From contig DERN01000010.1 of assembly GCA_002360925.1 (NCBI GenBank), forward strand, positions 83,463-147,462: DNA of 64,000 bases, given 5' to 3'. Position numbers and translations under genes: made by a program. Each line of letters starts with the position of its first letter. Within the stretch, counting starts at the first letter, position 1. The notes below the pieces were generated by a model that was not told the DNA's origin, made no database searches, and worked only from the letters and a program-made list of their open reading frames with translations. This stretch comes from Flavobacteriaceae bacterium UBA3339 (GTDB lineage Bacteria > Bacteroidota > Bacteroidia > Flavobacteriales > Flavobacteriaceae). Shown here piece by piece: positions 1-8,224 of the stretch.

Positions 1-59
1 TTTTAGCTAAAAATGGAACTTATGCAAAATTAGTTTCGTTACAATCGTTTGAAAGTTAA
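1..59 (+). CDS. 3' end of an upstream gene, possibly an ABC transporter
   Basis: An open frame runs from base 3 to a TAA at 57-59 and encodes 18 residues beginning LAKNGTYAKL and ending in SFES. The pattern LLAKNG.Y..L is typical of the extreme C-terminus of exporter-type ABC ATPases, which is the only basis for the family guess. The gene is cut by the window edge. A hairpin terminator follows 22 bases later, which supports a real gene end here. Confidence 0.45.
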   Translation, partial: LAKNGTYAKLVSLQSFES

Positions 60-80
60 GACTTTAAATATATAAAAATC

Positions 81-109
81 AAAATCGCTCTTATTGAGTG
101 ATTTTTTTT
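81..109 (+). terminator. Rho-independent terminator
   Basis: The arms AATCGCTC and GAGTGATT flank a TTATT loop and run into seven or more T residues. It closes the gene ending at 59. Confidence 0.8.
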
Positions 110-123
110 ACACTATTAATTAT

Positions 124-150
124 TGTTTTTCGATAATTTATATATCTTTG
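124..150 (+). promoter_or_regulatory. Promoter of the DUF2975/HTH cluster
   Basis: A perfect Bacteroidota -7 box (TATCTTTG, 143-150) follows a TTG at 124-126 with a 16-base spacer, slightly short for this promoter type. It lies 30 bases before the first ATG. It probably drives the four closely packed genes 181-1984. Confidence 0.55.
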
Positions 151-180
151 TCGATATAAATTTATCAAATAACAATCTTT

Positions 181-702
181 ATGAAATCTTTACGTATATT
201 AGATTTAATCATCACAATCCTTTTCTTCTCTATGTTAGGAATAGGAATCATCACTTTTGGAGCATTTACTCTTTTCTTATTTGGAATTGATTTAGGAATT
301 AAAACCTCAACAACTTTTTCAGATAAAGACAAAACTTCCTTGTATTTATTTCTATTCAGTATAATAACTTTTTACTCTGCTTATACTTATTCTATTTTTT
401 TATTCAAACAAAATATTACCTCTTTCATAAAACTTGAATTATTTACTAATAAGGTAATAAAGAATTTTAAACTTATGGGTATTATTTATATATCAGGTTA
501 CATCATATCATCATTTATTATTCCTTTTTTTAAACAAGACATTAAAATAGAAATAGGGCAAAATGAAGATTTTTTAAACTTCCCCTTAAACGGATTAATT
601 ATTGGTTTGTTCTTTCTTGTACTAAGCAAAGTATTCCAAATAGCTAAAATCCAAAAAGAACAAAATATAAAACTAAAACAAGAAAACGAATTAACAATCT
701 AA
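181..702 (+). CDS. DUF2975 family membrane protein, copy 1
   Basis: This 173-residue protein has four predicted membrane segments (about residues 10-33, 50-75, 95-115 and 135-155) and a short charged C-terminal tail. The layout, and the Xre regulator that closes the cluster, match the DUF2975-HTH pairs known in many bacteria (YoaS/YozG type), whose function is unknown. It is the first of three paralogues in tandem, with 14 bases to the next. Its tail ends in KQENELTI, and the 20 bases at 676-695 coding for it recur exactly in the other two copies. A role in sensing or in holding the regulator at the membrane would be inference. Confidence 0.75.
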   Translation: MKSLRILDLIITILFFSMLGIGIITFGAFTLFLFGIDLGIKTSTTFSDKDKTSLYLFLFSIITFYSAYTYSIFLFKQNITSFIKLELFTNKVIKNFKLMGIIYISGYIISSFIIPFFKQDIKIEIGQNEDFLNFPLNGLIIGLFFLVLSKVFQIAKIQKEQNIKLKQENELTI

Positions 703-716
703 AATACACAATATTT

Positions 717-1265
717 ATGAAATACAGAATCATCACTTGGTTATTTAGCTACTTTACTGTTTTGCTAATCGCAGCATTTCTCATTAATTGTTTTGAACTA
801 TTTATAATTTTTTCAAAAGTAATTGAACCCACAGAATATAATTTATTTATTAATCAAGTATTAATACAAGGGACTGCAGTTACTTCCTTCCAAATAGTAT
901 TAATCATTATTTATTCGGTTTGCTTTTTAATGGTTATTTATCCTATCCGATTATTTATTAAAACATTGAAATATTTTAAACAAAATGATTTTTTCAATCC
1001 AATAGTGTTTAAATATTTTAAAATTATTGGCTATTTCTTCCTGTTGATAAGCATTCCTATTGCTGTCACAGAAACTGTATTTTACTTTTATAATATGATT
1101 GAGAACGGCAAACCTATTTTGTTTTTTATAAATCCATTTTCCTTTATGGGAGTTAACATTGTGATTGGTATGTTCTTTTTATTTACAAACAACTTACTTT
1201 CAAAAATTCAAAAATATCAAAACGAAAACATCAATCTAAAACAAGAAAACGAATTAACGATATAA
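717..1265 (+). CDS. DUF2975 family membrane protein, copy 2
   Basis: This 182-residue paralogue of the preceding gene has the same four-helix layout. The body has diverged strongly from its neighbours, but the last eight residues, KQENELTI, are identical. The coding repeat is at 1239-1258. Only three bases separate it from the next gene, so the cluster is almost certainly one transcript. Function is unknown; the family occurs beside small Xre regulators. Confidence 0.75.
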   Translation: MKYRIITWLFSYFTVLLIAAFLINCFELFIIFSKVIEPTEYNLFINQVLIQGTAVTSFQIVLIIIYSVCFLMVIYPIRLFIKTLKYFKQNDFFNPIVFKYFKIIGYFFLLISIPIAVTETVFYFYNMIENGKPILFFINPFSFMGVNIVIGMFFLFTNNLLSKIQKYQNENINLKQENELTI

Positions 1266-1268
1266 ACA

Positions 1269-1769
1269 ATGAAAAACGCACTATCTTTAAAATATTACGG
1301 CATAACTTTATTAATCATTGTTATTTTAGTTTCGGTTATTTCTTTTATTGAAATGTATTTTTGTTGGAGTGGAAAACCAATTAGTATATCTCAATTCGAA
1401 AATATTGATTTAACAAATTACAATACTACAGATAAAATAGCAACAACAGTATATCTTATTTTAGATATAACGTTGTTAATCCCTGCAATTTGGTTTTATA
1501 AGATTTGTAATAAAATTGCTAAAAGGGATTTCTATAATGAAGAAATTATTAGCTATTTTAAAAACATTGGAACGTCATTATTTTTATTAAGCATTATTCC
1601 TTTATTTTTGGTTCGTTTACTAAATACGAGTGATAACTTTATAAAACCTGAATTTTGGTTTAACATTCATCCTTTTTTCTTTATGTTTATTGCTACACTT
1701 TTTGAAACTTTTGCCTTTATTTTGAAAGAAGGTTTAAAACATAAACAAGAAAACGAATTAACGATTTAA
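1269..1769 (+). CDS. DUF2975 family membrane protein, copy 3
   Basis: The third tandem paralogue has 166 residues and four hydrophobic segments. It again ends in KQENELTI (coding repeat 1743-1762). The stop codon lies two bases before the ATG of the HTH gene, implying translational coupling. Triplication next to one regulator suggests that the paralogues respond to different inputs or form a hetero-oligomer, but nothing in the sequence decides this. Confidence 0.75.
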   Translation: MKNALSLKYYGITLLIIVILVSVISFIEMYFCWSGKPISISQFENIDLTNYNTTDKIATTVYLILDITLLIPAIWFYKICNKIAKRDFYNEEIISYFKNIGTSLFLLSIIPLFLVRLLNTSDNFIKPEFWFNIHPFFFMFIATLFETFAFILKEGLKHKQENELTI

Positions 1770-1771
1770 TT

Positions 1772-1984
1772 ATGGCAATAATAGTAAATCTTGACGTTAT
1801 GCTTGCAAAACGCAAAATGCAATCGCAAGAACTGGCTGATAAAATCGGGATTACAACAGCTAATCTTTCTATTTTAAAAACAGGGAAGGCTAAAGCAATT
1901 CGCTTTTCTACTTTAGAAGCTATTTGTAAAGAGCTCAATTGCCAACCAGGCGATATTTTAGAATACATTCCTGATAATACATAA
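1772..1984 (+). CDS. Small Xre/Cro-type HTH regulator (YozG-like)
   Basis: This 70-residue protein is essentially one helix-turn-helix domain. The segment ELADKIGITTANLS forms the turn and recognition helix, followed by the typical LEAICKELNCQPGDILEY. Short one-domain regulators of this type regularly accompany DUF2975 membrane proteins and probably control their own operon. Here it is the last gene of the cluster, just before a strong terminator. Its DNA target is unknown. Confidence 0.85.
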   Translation: MAIIVNLDVMLAKRKMQSQELADKIGITTANLSILKTGKAKAIRFSTLEAICKELNCQPGDILEYIPDNT

Positions 1985-2020
1985 ACAAAGAGAGCAACTA
2001 AAAAGTTGCTCTCTTTGTTT
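1983..2020. terminator. Bidirectional terminator
   Basis: A perfect 17-bp stem (arms 1983-1999 and 2004-2020, AAAA loop) lies between convergent genes. It overlaps the ends of both the HTH gene and the minus-strand gene, with T-rich ends on each side. Confidence 0.9.
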
Positions 2021-4031
2021 AATTCTTTCCGAATTTGTGTTTTAAGAAATTCATAAAACCGGGTTCTATAATATCAATTCCAATTCCGAAATTACTGTCG
2101 GCTACTTTATGATAAGCTTCTTTAATATCTTCGATTTCGCTTAACAAAATTTCCTTATTTGTAATCGGATCATACGTAATCTGAACTCTACCTGAATTTT
2201 TTGTGATACTTTTTTTCGTTTTATGTTTAAAAAACGAATTGTCAATATCACATTCTTGAATCGTAAAACGCTCTTCTGTATCGATTTTTTGATCTGTTTC
2301 TAACAAAATATCATAACGCTCGCTGTCAAAATTATGCCAATACGAAGCGTCGCTATGCTGAAAATCTCGAACTCCATTTTTTAAAACATTTCGATCAAAA
2401 TACATTAAAAAACGTTTATTTTTCTGATCTATAAAATAAGGTTGTTCAATTGTTGCCGTATATTTTACTGTAAATTCGTTCGCCTCTTTATCATCGCTCA
2501 CAATTTCGATTGCCGCATTTTTAAAGATGTCGCGATAATCTTTTCCGTTTCTATCGTTGCAATAATTCAAAGTATAAAACATCGCATTATTCCACGAATC
2601 TAGAATTTCGCGCTTATTTGTATTTCTAAAATAATTACGCATATTGTTCGCTCTATTAAAACGATAAGTCGATTTAATACTGAAATCGCCTTGATTTCCC
2701 ACAGCTTTTAATCGAATTTCTTCATCAACCGCATAATTGTTCCAAGTTGTTGGTTTGCGCATTTGCAATTCCTGATTTTCATTTACAGGCAAATAGAAAC
2801 AAAAACTAAGAACTGATCTGTTTTCAAGCGTTCCGAATTCATTTCTCGAAGTTGCATCGACAAAATATTCGTTGTCTTTATAATCGATTTTTACGATTAC
2901 GTGATTAAACGATAAAAGCGAAGGTAAATAATATTTAATATAAAAATCGGCATTATAATTTACCAATACAATTTGCGAATCGACTTGTAAATAATCTAAA
3001 ATAACTTTTAATAACACCGATTTTGCTTTACAATCGCCTTGTTTATTTTGATATGTTACTTCGGCAGATTGTGGTTTGTGACCGTTCATTTCATCTGCAT
3101 TGAAAATATAGTAGATATTATTTTGAACAAACTCGATCGAATATCTAATTTTTGCATCTAAATCGGGTAAATTATCTAACGTTTCGACTAAATCCGGAGC
3201 AAAAGAACTTAAATCGGCATTTTCTAAAACATCTTTGTATAATGGATAAATGTAATTCGACAACTCTTTCCAAGAAGCTTCGGTTGCGAAATCTACAAAC
3301 GGATACAATTCTCGTCCGGAATCCACCGGATTAATGTAGTTTTTATAATGAATCGAATAGTTTTCTCCTTTATTTAACATTCCAGTTTCTTTAGGAAGTA
3401 CGTTTCCGTTTTCATCTCTAAAGAAACATTCTTTGTATGCAACTTTTCGATCTCTGTTATTTATAAATCGATAATTATATTCGCCATAAGCCCAATAATT
3501 ATCGGCTGTTACAAAAACGTGTTTTACAAAATCTTTTCGAAGGAATTCCTTTTCGGCAAACGTTTTAACGCGACAGTCTTCTAAAATCAAAACATCGTTT
3601 AAACGCAAATCCTTAATCGAAATATTCAACTTTTTCGAACTGCTTAAAATCCCTCCGTTACTATTTGTTTCGTTATCTAAAACTTTAATTTTAGTGTCGG
3701 GAATTTTATCAATAAGAACTCCGTTTCGCAATACACTGATTCTATGAAATTCAAAAAGTTCATTTTCTTCCAAAGTCATATCGTACATCGATGCGCGCTC
3801 TAAGTTTTCGGGCTGGCTAAGCGTGTACGCCATTAAAGCATAATCGGCATTTTTAGCATCGTCGGTATAATAATCCTTATTAAGGAAATAACAATAATCT
3901 CGACCCAAATCGGTCTGTTCTAAAGAAAAAGGAGTTTCTTTAATTAAAGCAATAATTTCTTCATTGCTAAGTGTTGCTGCCCAAGGCTGGACGGCACAAA
4001 AACGGTAAAATTGGTCTGTGTTTTGTTCCAT
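2019..4031 (-). CDS. Transglutaminase-like (DUF3857-type) protein
   Basis: This 670-residue protein has a beta-rich N-terminal half (DUF3857-like) followed by a transglutaminase-core domain. The likely catalytic triad is visible: Cys in QGDCKAKS, His in FNHVIV and Asp in FVDAT, in the order expected for the cysteine-protease-like fold. No signal peptide is present, which is unusual because many Bacteroidota relatives are secreted. It stands alone between a terminator and the divergent pncB. The substrate is unknown; cysteine peptidase or transglutaminase activity is inferred from the triad only. Confidence 0.7.
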   Translation of the reverse strand: MEQNTDQFYRFCAVQPWAATLSNEEIIALIKETPFSLEQTDLGRDYCYFLNKDYYTDDAKNADYALMAYTLSQPENLERASMYDMTLEENELFEFHRISVLRNGVLIDKIPDTKIKVLDNETNSNGGILSSSKKLNISIKDLRLNDVLILEDCRVKTFAEKEFLRKDFVKHVFVTADNYWAYGEYNYRFINNRDRKVAYKECFFRDENGNVLPKETGMLNKGENYSIHYKNYINPVDSGRELYPFVDFATEASWKELSNYIYPLYKDVLENADLSSFAPDLVETLDNLPDLDAKIRYSIEFVQNNIYYIFNADEMNGHKPQSAEVTYQNKQGDCKAKSVLLKVILDYLQVDSQIVLVNYNADFYIKYYLPSLLSFNHVIVKIDYKDNEYFVDATSRNEFGTLENRSVLSFCFYLPVNENQELQMRKPTTWNNYAVDEEIRLKAVGNQGDFSIKSTYRFNRANNMRNYFRNTNKREILDSWNNAMFYTLNYCNDRNGKDYRDIFKNAAIEIVSDDKEANEFTVKYTATIEQPYFIDQKNKRFLMYFDRNVLKNGVRDFQHSDASYWHNFDSERYDILLETDQKIDTEERFTIQECDIDNSFFKHKTKKSITKNSGRVQITYDPITNKEILLSEIEDIKEAYHKVADSNFGIGIDIIEPGFMNFLKHKFGKN

Positions 4032-4141
4032 AAATGTTGATTAACTTTTTCATTTTCTAAAGTAAGGAAAATAACCCAAATTTCATGGTTTTTCATAAAT
4101 GAATTGTTTCCGTATTTCGTACCTTTAAAAGAAAAATTAAA

Positions 4142-5329
4142 ATGATGACTGAAAGAAAACCTATTTCTCCTTCTATATTAGACAACGATTTTTACAAGTT
4201 CACGATGCAATATGCGGTAATTAAGTTATTCCCTTACGCAAAAGGTCGTTATCAATTTATTAATCGTGGAAAACATGAATTTCCTCCTCATTTTGCCGAA
4301 CGTTTAAGAGAAGCGATCGATGATATGGTAAAGCTTAAGTTAACGCATAACGAAAAAGAATTTTTACGCGAAACTTGCCCTTATTTAGATCCAACTTATT
4401 TAGATTTTTTACAGGGATATCGATTTGATCCGTCCGAAGTTTCCATTGTACAGGAAGGAACCGATTTAAAAGTACATATTGAAGGTTTTTGGTATAGAAC
4501 CATTTTATGGGAAGTACCGATTATGGCACTTATTTGTGAATTATTTTATCAGGAAACGCAACAAAAACGACAAACTGATGATTGGGTTATAAAAACCGTT
4601 GAAGATAAAATACAAAAATACAAAGATTTAGATATTGTTTTCGCCGAATTTGGAACACGAAGACGACATTCGTACGAAGTGCACGATTTGGTTGTAAAAT
4701 CGCTAAAAGAAAAAGGTCAAAGTACTTTTATTGGTACAAGCAATGTGTATTTGGCAATGAAATACAACACAAAACCAATTGGAACGCACGCGCACGAATG
4801 GTTTATGTTTCATGCTGCAAAATACGGATTTAAAATGGCAAACAGCATGGGATTAGAGCATTGGACCGATGTTTATCGTGGCGATTTAGGAATTGCTTTA
4901 ACCGATACGTACACAACGGAAGTATTTTTTGAACAGTTCGATAAAAAGTTTGCTAAGTTGTTTGATGGCGTTCGTCACGATTCGGGTGATCCGTTAGAAT
5001 TTGGCGATAAGACCATTGCACATTATCAAAAATTAGGAATTGATCCGTTAACGAAAACCATTATTTTTTCGGATGGTTTAAATTACGAAAAAGTTGAACG
5101 TATTACCGAACATTGCAAAGGTAGAATTGGTTTATCGTTCGGAATTGGAACCGATTTAACAAACGATGTCGGTTTAAAACCAATGAATATTGTATTAAAA
5201 ATGACCGAAGCAAAACCAGAAAACGCAAATTGGACCGGTGTTGTAAAATTATCGGACGAACCGAAAAAACACACCGGAACCGAAAATGATATCGATTTAG
5301 CTATTCGTTTGTTGAATATAAAACAATAG
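4142..5329 (+). CDS. pncB: Nicotinate phosphoribosyltransferase
   Basis: Catalyses nicotinate + PRPP + ATP to nicotinate mononucleotide, the entry step of NAD salvage (EC 6.3.4.21). The 395-residue length is normal for bacterial PncB. Diagnostic motifs are FAEFGTRRRHS near residue 168, GTHAHEW near 214 (which contains the family's catalytic histidine region), TDTYTT and RHDSGDP. Two adjacent ATG codons open the frame; the first is used here. It is monocistronic and diverges from the transglutaminase-like gene. Confidence 0.95.
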   Translation: MMTERKPISPSILDNDFYKFTMQYAVIKLFPYAKGRYQFINRGKHEFPPHFAERLREAIDDMVKLKLTHNEKEFLRETCPYLDPTYLDFLQGYRFDPSEVSIVQEGTDLKVHIEGFWYRTILWEVPIMALICELFYQETQQKRQTDDWVIKTVEDKIQKYKDLDIVFAEFGTRRRHSYEVHDLVVKSLKEKGQSTFIGTSNVYLAMKYNTKPIGTHAHEWFMFHAAKYGFKMANSMGLEHWTDVYRGDLGIALTDTYTTEVFFEQFDKKFAKLFDGVRHDSGDPLEFGDKTIAHYQKLGIDPLTKTIIFSDGLNYEKVERITEHCKGRIGLSFGIGTDLTNDVGLKPMNIVLKMTEAKPENANWTGVVKLSDEPKKHTGTENDIDLAIRLLNIKQ

Positions 5330-5360
5330 TGAGATGTTAGTCTTTAAGTTTAAATTCATT

Positions 5361-5436
5361 ATGAGATGCTGAAACAAGTTCAGCATGACATTGTCACATA
5401 CACTTTGTCACTCTGAACTTGTTTCAGAGTCACATT
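5361..5436. repeat. REP-like palindromic repeat pair, copy A
   Basis: Two palindromes in inverted orientation: ATGCTGAA-ACAAG-TTCAGCAT (5366-5386) and CTCTGAA-CTTGT-TTCAGAG (5411-5429). The second is essentially the reverse complement of the first. A near-identical unit lies at 5752-5814, with the GIY-YIG gene between them. Confidence 0.8.
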
Positions 5437-5473
5437 ATTATAAATACTCCATTTGCTAATAAAAAGTAAAATA

Positions 5474-5755
5474 ATGAAACAATATTATATTTACATATTA
5501 ACAAATAAATATCGTACAACATTTTATATTGGTATGACAAACGACTTAAACAGAAGAACGTCACAACATAATGATAGCATGGGTTCTATTTTTACTTCAA
5601 AATATAATTTAACAGATTTAATTTATTATGAGCTATATAATAATGTTGATCAAGCTATTTCAAGAGAAAAACAATTAAAGAACTGGAAGAAAGAATGGAA
5701 AATTAATCTAATTAAAACAACAAATCCTAATTTAGAAACATTAACTATTCTATGA
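5474..5755 (+). CDS. Small GIY-YIG domain nuclease
   Basis: This 93-residue protein is one GIY-YIG domain: YYIYILTN at residues 4-11, then FYIGMTNDLNRR (the YIG motif and catalytic Arg region), and a C-terminal ISREKQLKNW with the expected Glu. It belongs to the small stand-alone class (UPF0213-like) common in Bacteroidota. The ATG at 5474 is chosen over an upstream TTG because the domain starts there. The TGA stop lies inside the second REP-like repeat, so the gene and repeat are physically joined. The cellular role is unknown. Confidence 0.85.
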   Translation: MKQYYIYILTNKYRTTFYIGMTNDLNRRTSQHNDSMGSIFTSKYNLTDLIYYELYNNVDQAISREKQLKNWKKEWKINLIKTTNPNLETLTIL

Positions 5756-5814
5756 GATGCTGAAACAAGTTCAGCATGACGTAAAAAAACTCTGAACTTG
5801 TTTCAGAGTCACAT
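5752..5814. repeat. REP-like palindromic repeat pair, copy B
   Basis: Same two palindromes as copy A, with a 9-base instead of a 24-base spacer between the two conserved blocks. The first block is identical over 28 bases and contains the stop codon of the nuclease gene. The second block (5790-5814) matches copy A except at its last base. Confidence 0.8.
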
Positions 5815-5845
5815 CAAAAATTAAAACAATTAATTGATATCCAAA

Positions 5846-6541
5846 ATGTTTCAAGAAAACAACAAACTTCAAATTCCAAATGACGATACGGTAATTTGGA
5901 AATATTTAGACCTCTCTAAGTTTTTAGATATTCTGTTATGTAACAGAATGTTTATGGCGCGCTCGGACAAATTTGAAGATCAATTCGAAGGAACGTTTAG
6001 CGAACCTACTTACGAAGAAATCAAGAAATTATTAGCCGATAATCCCGAATATTTAGATGCTTACAAATCTAAACGCAAAAACATTGTGATTAGCAGTTGG
6101 CATTCCAACTCGTACGAAAGTTACGCTATGTGGCAAGTTTTTACTAAAAACAACGAAGGTTTGGCTATTCAATCTACAATTGGTCGATTAAAAAAAGCCT
6201 TGATCGAACCAAGAGCAAATCAATATATTGGAGAAGTAAATTATATCGATTATAAAAAAGAACACATTCCGTTCGACGACGATTTTTTCCCTTTCCTATT
6301 TAAACGAAAAAGCTTTCAATACGAACACGAAGTCCGCGTAATTACCGATGTTACGCATTTAGATATGAACGTTAATGAAGGAGTTAAAGTTTTGATTGAC
6401 ATTAACGAAATGATTGAACGATTATATATTCATCCAAAATCTGAGAATTGGTATAAAAAACTCGTAATCGAAGTTGTTGAACGCTTGGGTTTTGAATTTA
6501 TAATAGAGAAATCGGATTTAGAAAGTGATATTTTAATTTAA
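5846..6541 (+). CDS. DUF2971 domain protein
   Basis: This 231-residue protein shows the DUF2971 signature: a W-K-Y start, KFEDQFEG near residue 38, SSWH followed by ESYAMWQVF, and KSFQYEHEVR in the last third. The ATG at 5846 is preferred to a TTG 12 bases upstream. Family members occur in many accessory and defence-adjacent loci, but no activity has been assigned. The gene directly follows the second REP-like repeat and precedes two VOC genes by 6 bases, so it may head a three-gene transcript. Confidence 0.7.
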   Translation: MFQENNKLQIPNDDTVIWKYLDLSKFLDILLCNRMFMARSDKFEDQFEGTFSEPTYEEIKKLLADNPEYLDAYKSKRKNIVISSWHSNSYESYAMWQVFTKNNEGLAIQSTIGRLKKALIEPRANQYIGEVNYIDYKKEHIPFDDDFFPFLFKRKSFQYEHEVRVITDVTHLDMNVNEGVKVLIDINEMIERLYIHPKSENWYKKLVIEVVERLGFEFIIEKSDLESDILI

Positions 6542-6547
6542 AAACTT

Positions 6548-6916
6548 ATGAAATTTAGACGATTAACTCCGATGCTTTGGACAGAAGATTTAAAAGGATC
6601 CATTGCATTTTACACCGAAATATTAGGATTTACATGCGGAGAATTCAACGAAAATTGGCAATGGGCAGCATTAAGCAAAAACGAAGTAGAACTAATGCTG
6701 GCAAAACCCAATGAACATACTGCTTTTGATACTATTGGATTTACAGGATCTTTATATTTTGAAATTGACGATGTAGATCATTTTTGGAATTTAGTAAGAG
6801 GGAAAACTGAAATTGTTTATGAACCTGAAACATTTGATTGGGGAATGAAAGAATTTGCTATAAAAGACAATAACGGATATATTTTACAATTTGGGCAATC
6901 AATAAAAAATGAATAA
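6548..6916 (+). CDS. VOC (glyoxalase/bleomycin-resistance fold) protein 1
   Basis: This 122-residue protein has the paired beta-alpha-beta-beta-beta modules of the vicinal oxygen chelate family: LTPMLWTEDLKGSIAFYTEI at the N-terminus and a final DNNGYILQF strand. Members range from dioxygenases to antibiotic-binding proteins, and the substrate cannot be read from sequence. Its 3' end overlaps the next VOC gene by 8 bases, so the two are co-translated and may act as a pair. Confidence 0.8.
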   Translation: MKFRRLTPMLWTEDLKGSIAFYTEILGFTCGEFNENWQWAALSKNEVELMLAKPNEHTAFDTIGFTGSLYFEIDDVDHFWNLVRGKTEIVYEPETFDWGMKEFAIKDNNGYILQFGQSIKNE

Positions 6917-7265
6917 AGCAACAATAATAGCTTCGGCTTCTAGAATTTTTGTAGAAAATGTTGAAGAAACTTTAAATTTCTATATCAACGAATTAGGTTT
7001 TGAACTTATAAATAAGGTTCCGAATTTATATGGAATGGTTCAACGAGATGATTTTCAAATACATTTCGCTGTTTTTAATGATCATTTTCCAAACAAAAAT
7101 CAGGTGCAACATTTACTATTTTGGATTCCGGAAATTGACGCTTTTTTTGAAGAGCTTCAATCAAAGTCAATCAAATTTATAGAACCTATTACGCAAAGAA
7201 TTTACGGAAACAGAGAATTTGTCTTTGAAGACAACAACGGTAATATTATTACAATTTGTGATTAA
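6909..7265 (+). CDS. VOC (glyoxalase/bleomycin-resistance fold) protein 2
   Basis: This 118-residue second VOC protein starts within the end of the first. The segment ASRIFVENVEETLNFYINEL and the terminal FEDNNGNIITI give the fold. It differs clearly from its neighbour, so this is not a recent duplication. It overlaps the converging haemoglobin gene by 4 bases at its 3' end. Confidence 0.8.
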   Translation: MNKATIIASASRIFVENVEETLNFYINELGFELINKVPNLYGMVQRDDFQIHFAVFNDHFPNKNQVQHLLFWIPEIDAFFEELQSKSIKFIEPITQRIYGNREFVFEDNNGNIITICD

Positions 7266-7651
7266 ACCGTCGGACGATCTTTTACCATACTCATAAAAAA
7301 GATCGTCTGCATTTTTCGAACCTTAAATTTCAATAAATCCACATTTTCTCCTTCAAACAATTCGTCTAAAGTCTGCATCCAGTAAAAAAGCCAAGTTCCA
7401 AAATTATGCGCTGTAATTCCGTAGTTCATTTTAGCATCGACCTGATTATGAACATCAATTGGATTCCCTTTATATTTCTGATTTCCAAAAACATGTTGTT
7501 CCCAAAAATCGGTAATTTTTTCTAAATGAGGTTCCCAATCGGGAATAATCGAATTAAAAATCGGTCCTAACTCCTCATCTTTTCTTATTTTATCGTAAAA
7601 AACTCGAACGAGTATTTCCAATTCCGCTCGAGATTCAATCTGTTTTTTCAT
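7262..7651 (-). CDS. Group III truncated haemoglobin
   Basis: This 129-residue protein matches the short trHb group III length. The features seen are LVRVFYDKI with a B-helix Phe-Tyr, ILGPIF-like DEELGPIFN, WEQHVFG, and ITAHNFGTWLFYW carrying the likely proximal His of the F helix. Group III globins bind haem and are linked to O2/NO chemistry in the cytoplasm. It is monocistronic, converges on the VOC pair and diverges from ndk. Confidence 0.85.
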   Translation of the reverse strand: MKKQIESRAELEILVRVFYDKIRKDEELGPIFNSIIPDWEPHLEKITDFWEQHVFGNQKYKGNPIDVHNQVDAKMNYGITAHNFGTWLFYWMQTLDELFEGENVDLLKFKVRKMQTIFFMSMVKDRPTV

Positions 7652-7695
7652 ATCCTTATTAATTTTCGTCTAAATTTAAGAAGGATTTAATCTAT

Positions 7696-7731
7696 TTTGT
7701 GCCAAAATATTTATAAAAAAACCTATTTTTG
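7696..7731 (+). promoter_or_regulatory. ndk promoter
   Basis: A perfect -7 box TATTTTTG (7724-7731) lies 22 bases before the ndk ATG. A TTTG at 7696-7699 is the best -33 element, with a 24-base spacer that is a little long. Confidence 0.6.
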
Positions 7732-7753
7732 CATCAAATTAAACTTAAACAAA

Positions 7754-8173
7754 ATGGCAGGTACAAGAACATTTACAATGATTAAACCAGATGCTGTAGA
7801 AACTGGAAGTATTGGTGGAATCTTAAATATGATTGCTGAAGGTGGTTTCAGAATCGTTGCAATGAAATTAACGCAATTAACAGTTGCTGATGCAAAAAAA
7901 TTCTACGAAGTTCACGCTGAGCGTCCATTCTACGGAGAATTAGTTGAGTTCATGTCAAGAGGACCAATCGTTGCGGCTATTTTAGAAAAAGATAATGCTG
8001 TTGAAGATTTCCGTACTTTAATCGGAGCTACAAACCCGGCTGATGCTGCTGAAGGAACAATCCGTAAAAAATATGCAAAATCAATCGGTGAAAACGCTGT
8101 TCACGGATCTGATTCTGATGAAAATGCAGAAATCGAAGCTGCTTTCCACTTTGCAGGAAGAGAACAATTCTAA
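7754..8173 (+). CDS. ndk: Nucleoside diphosphate kinase
   Basis: Transfers the gamma phosphate of ATP to nucleoside diphosphates (EC 2.7.4.6). The ATG at 7754 gives the standard 139-residue enzyme; the frame stays open upstream, but the promoter's -7 box lies there. The N-terminal FTMIKPDAV is followed by the catalytic histidine at residue 117 in NAVHGSDS. It ends at a terminator shared with the converging HAD gene. Confidence 0.97.
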   Translation: MAGTRTFTMIKPDAVETGSIGGILNMIAEGGFRIVAMKLTQLTVADAKKFYEVHAERPFYGELVEFMSRGPIVAAILEKDNAVEDFRTLIGATNPADAAEGTIRKKYAKSIGENAVHGSDSDENAEIEAAFHFAGREQF

Positions 8174-8193
8174 TCTTAGAATTTCACAAAATA

Positions 8194-8222
8194 AAAAAAC
8201 CACTCAAATTGAGTGGTTTTTT
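8194..8222. terminator. Bidirectional terminator between ndk and the HAD gene
   Basis: The arms AAAAAACCACTC and GAGTGGTTTTTT flank an AAATT loop. A and T tracts on both sides let it work on either strand. Confidence 0.92.
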
Positions 8223-8224
8223 GT

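Noticed and set aside
5361..5814. CRISPR-like repeat
   Set aside because: Only two units, palindromic, with a protein gene rather than spacers between them; REP-like is the better description.
6548..7265. Bleomycin or fosfomycin resistance genes
   Set aside because: The VOC fold alone does not show this, and the genes lie in the chromosomal core away from other resistance genes.
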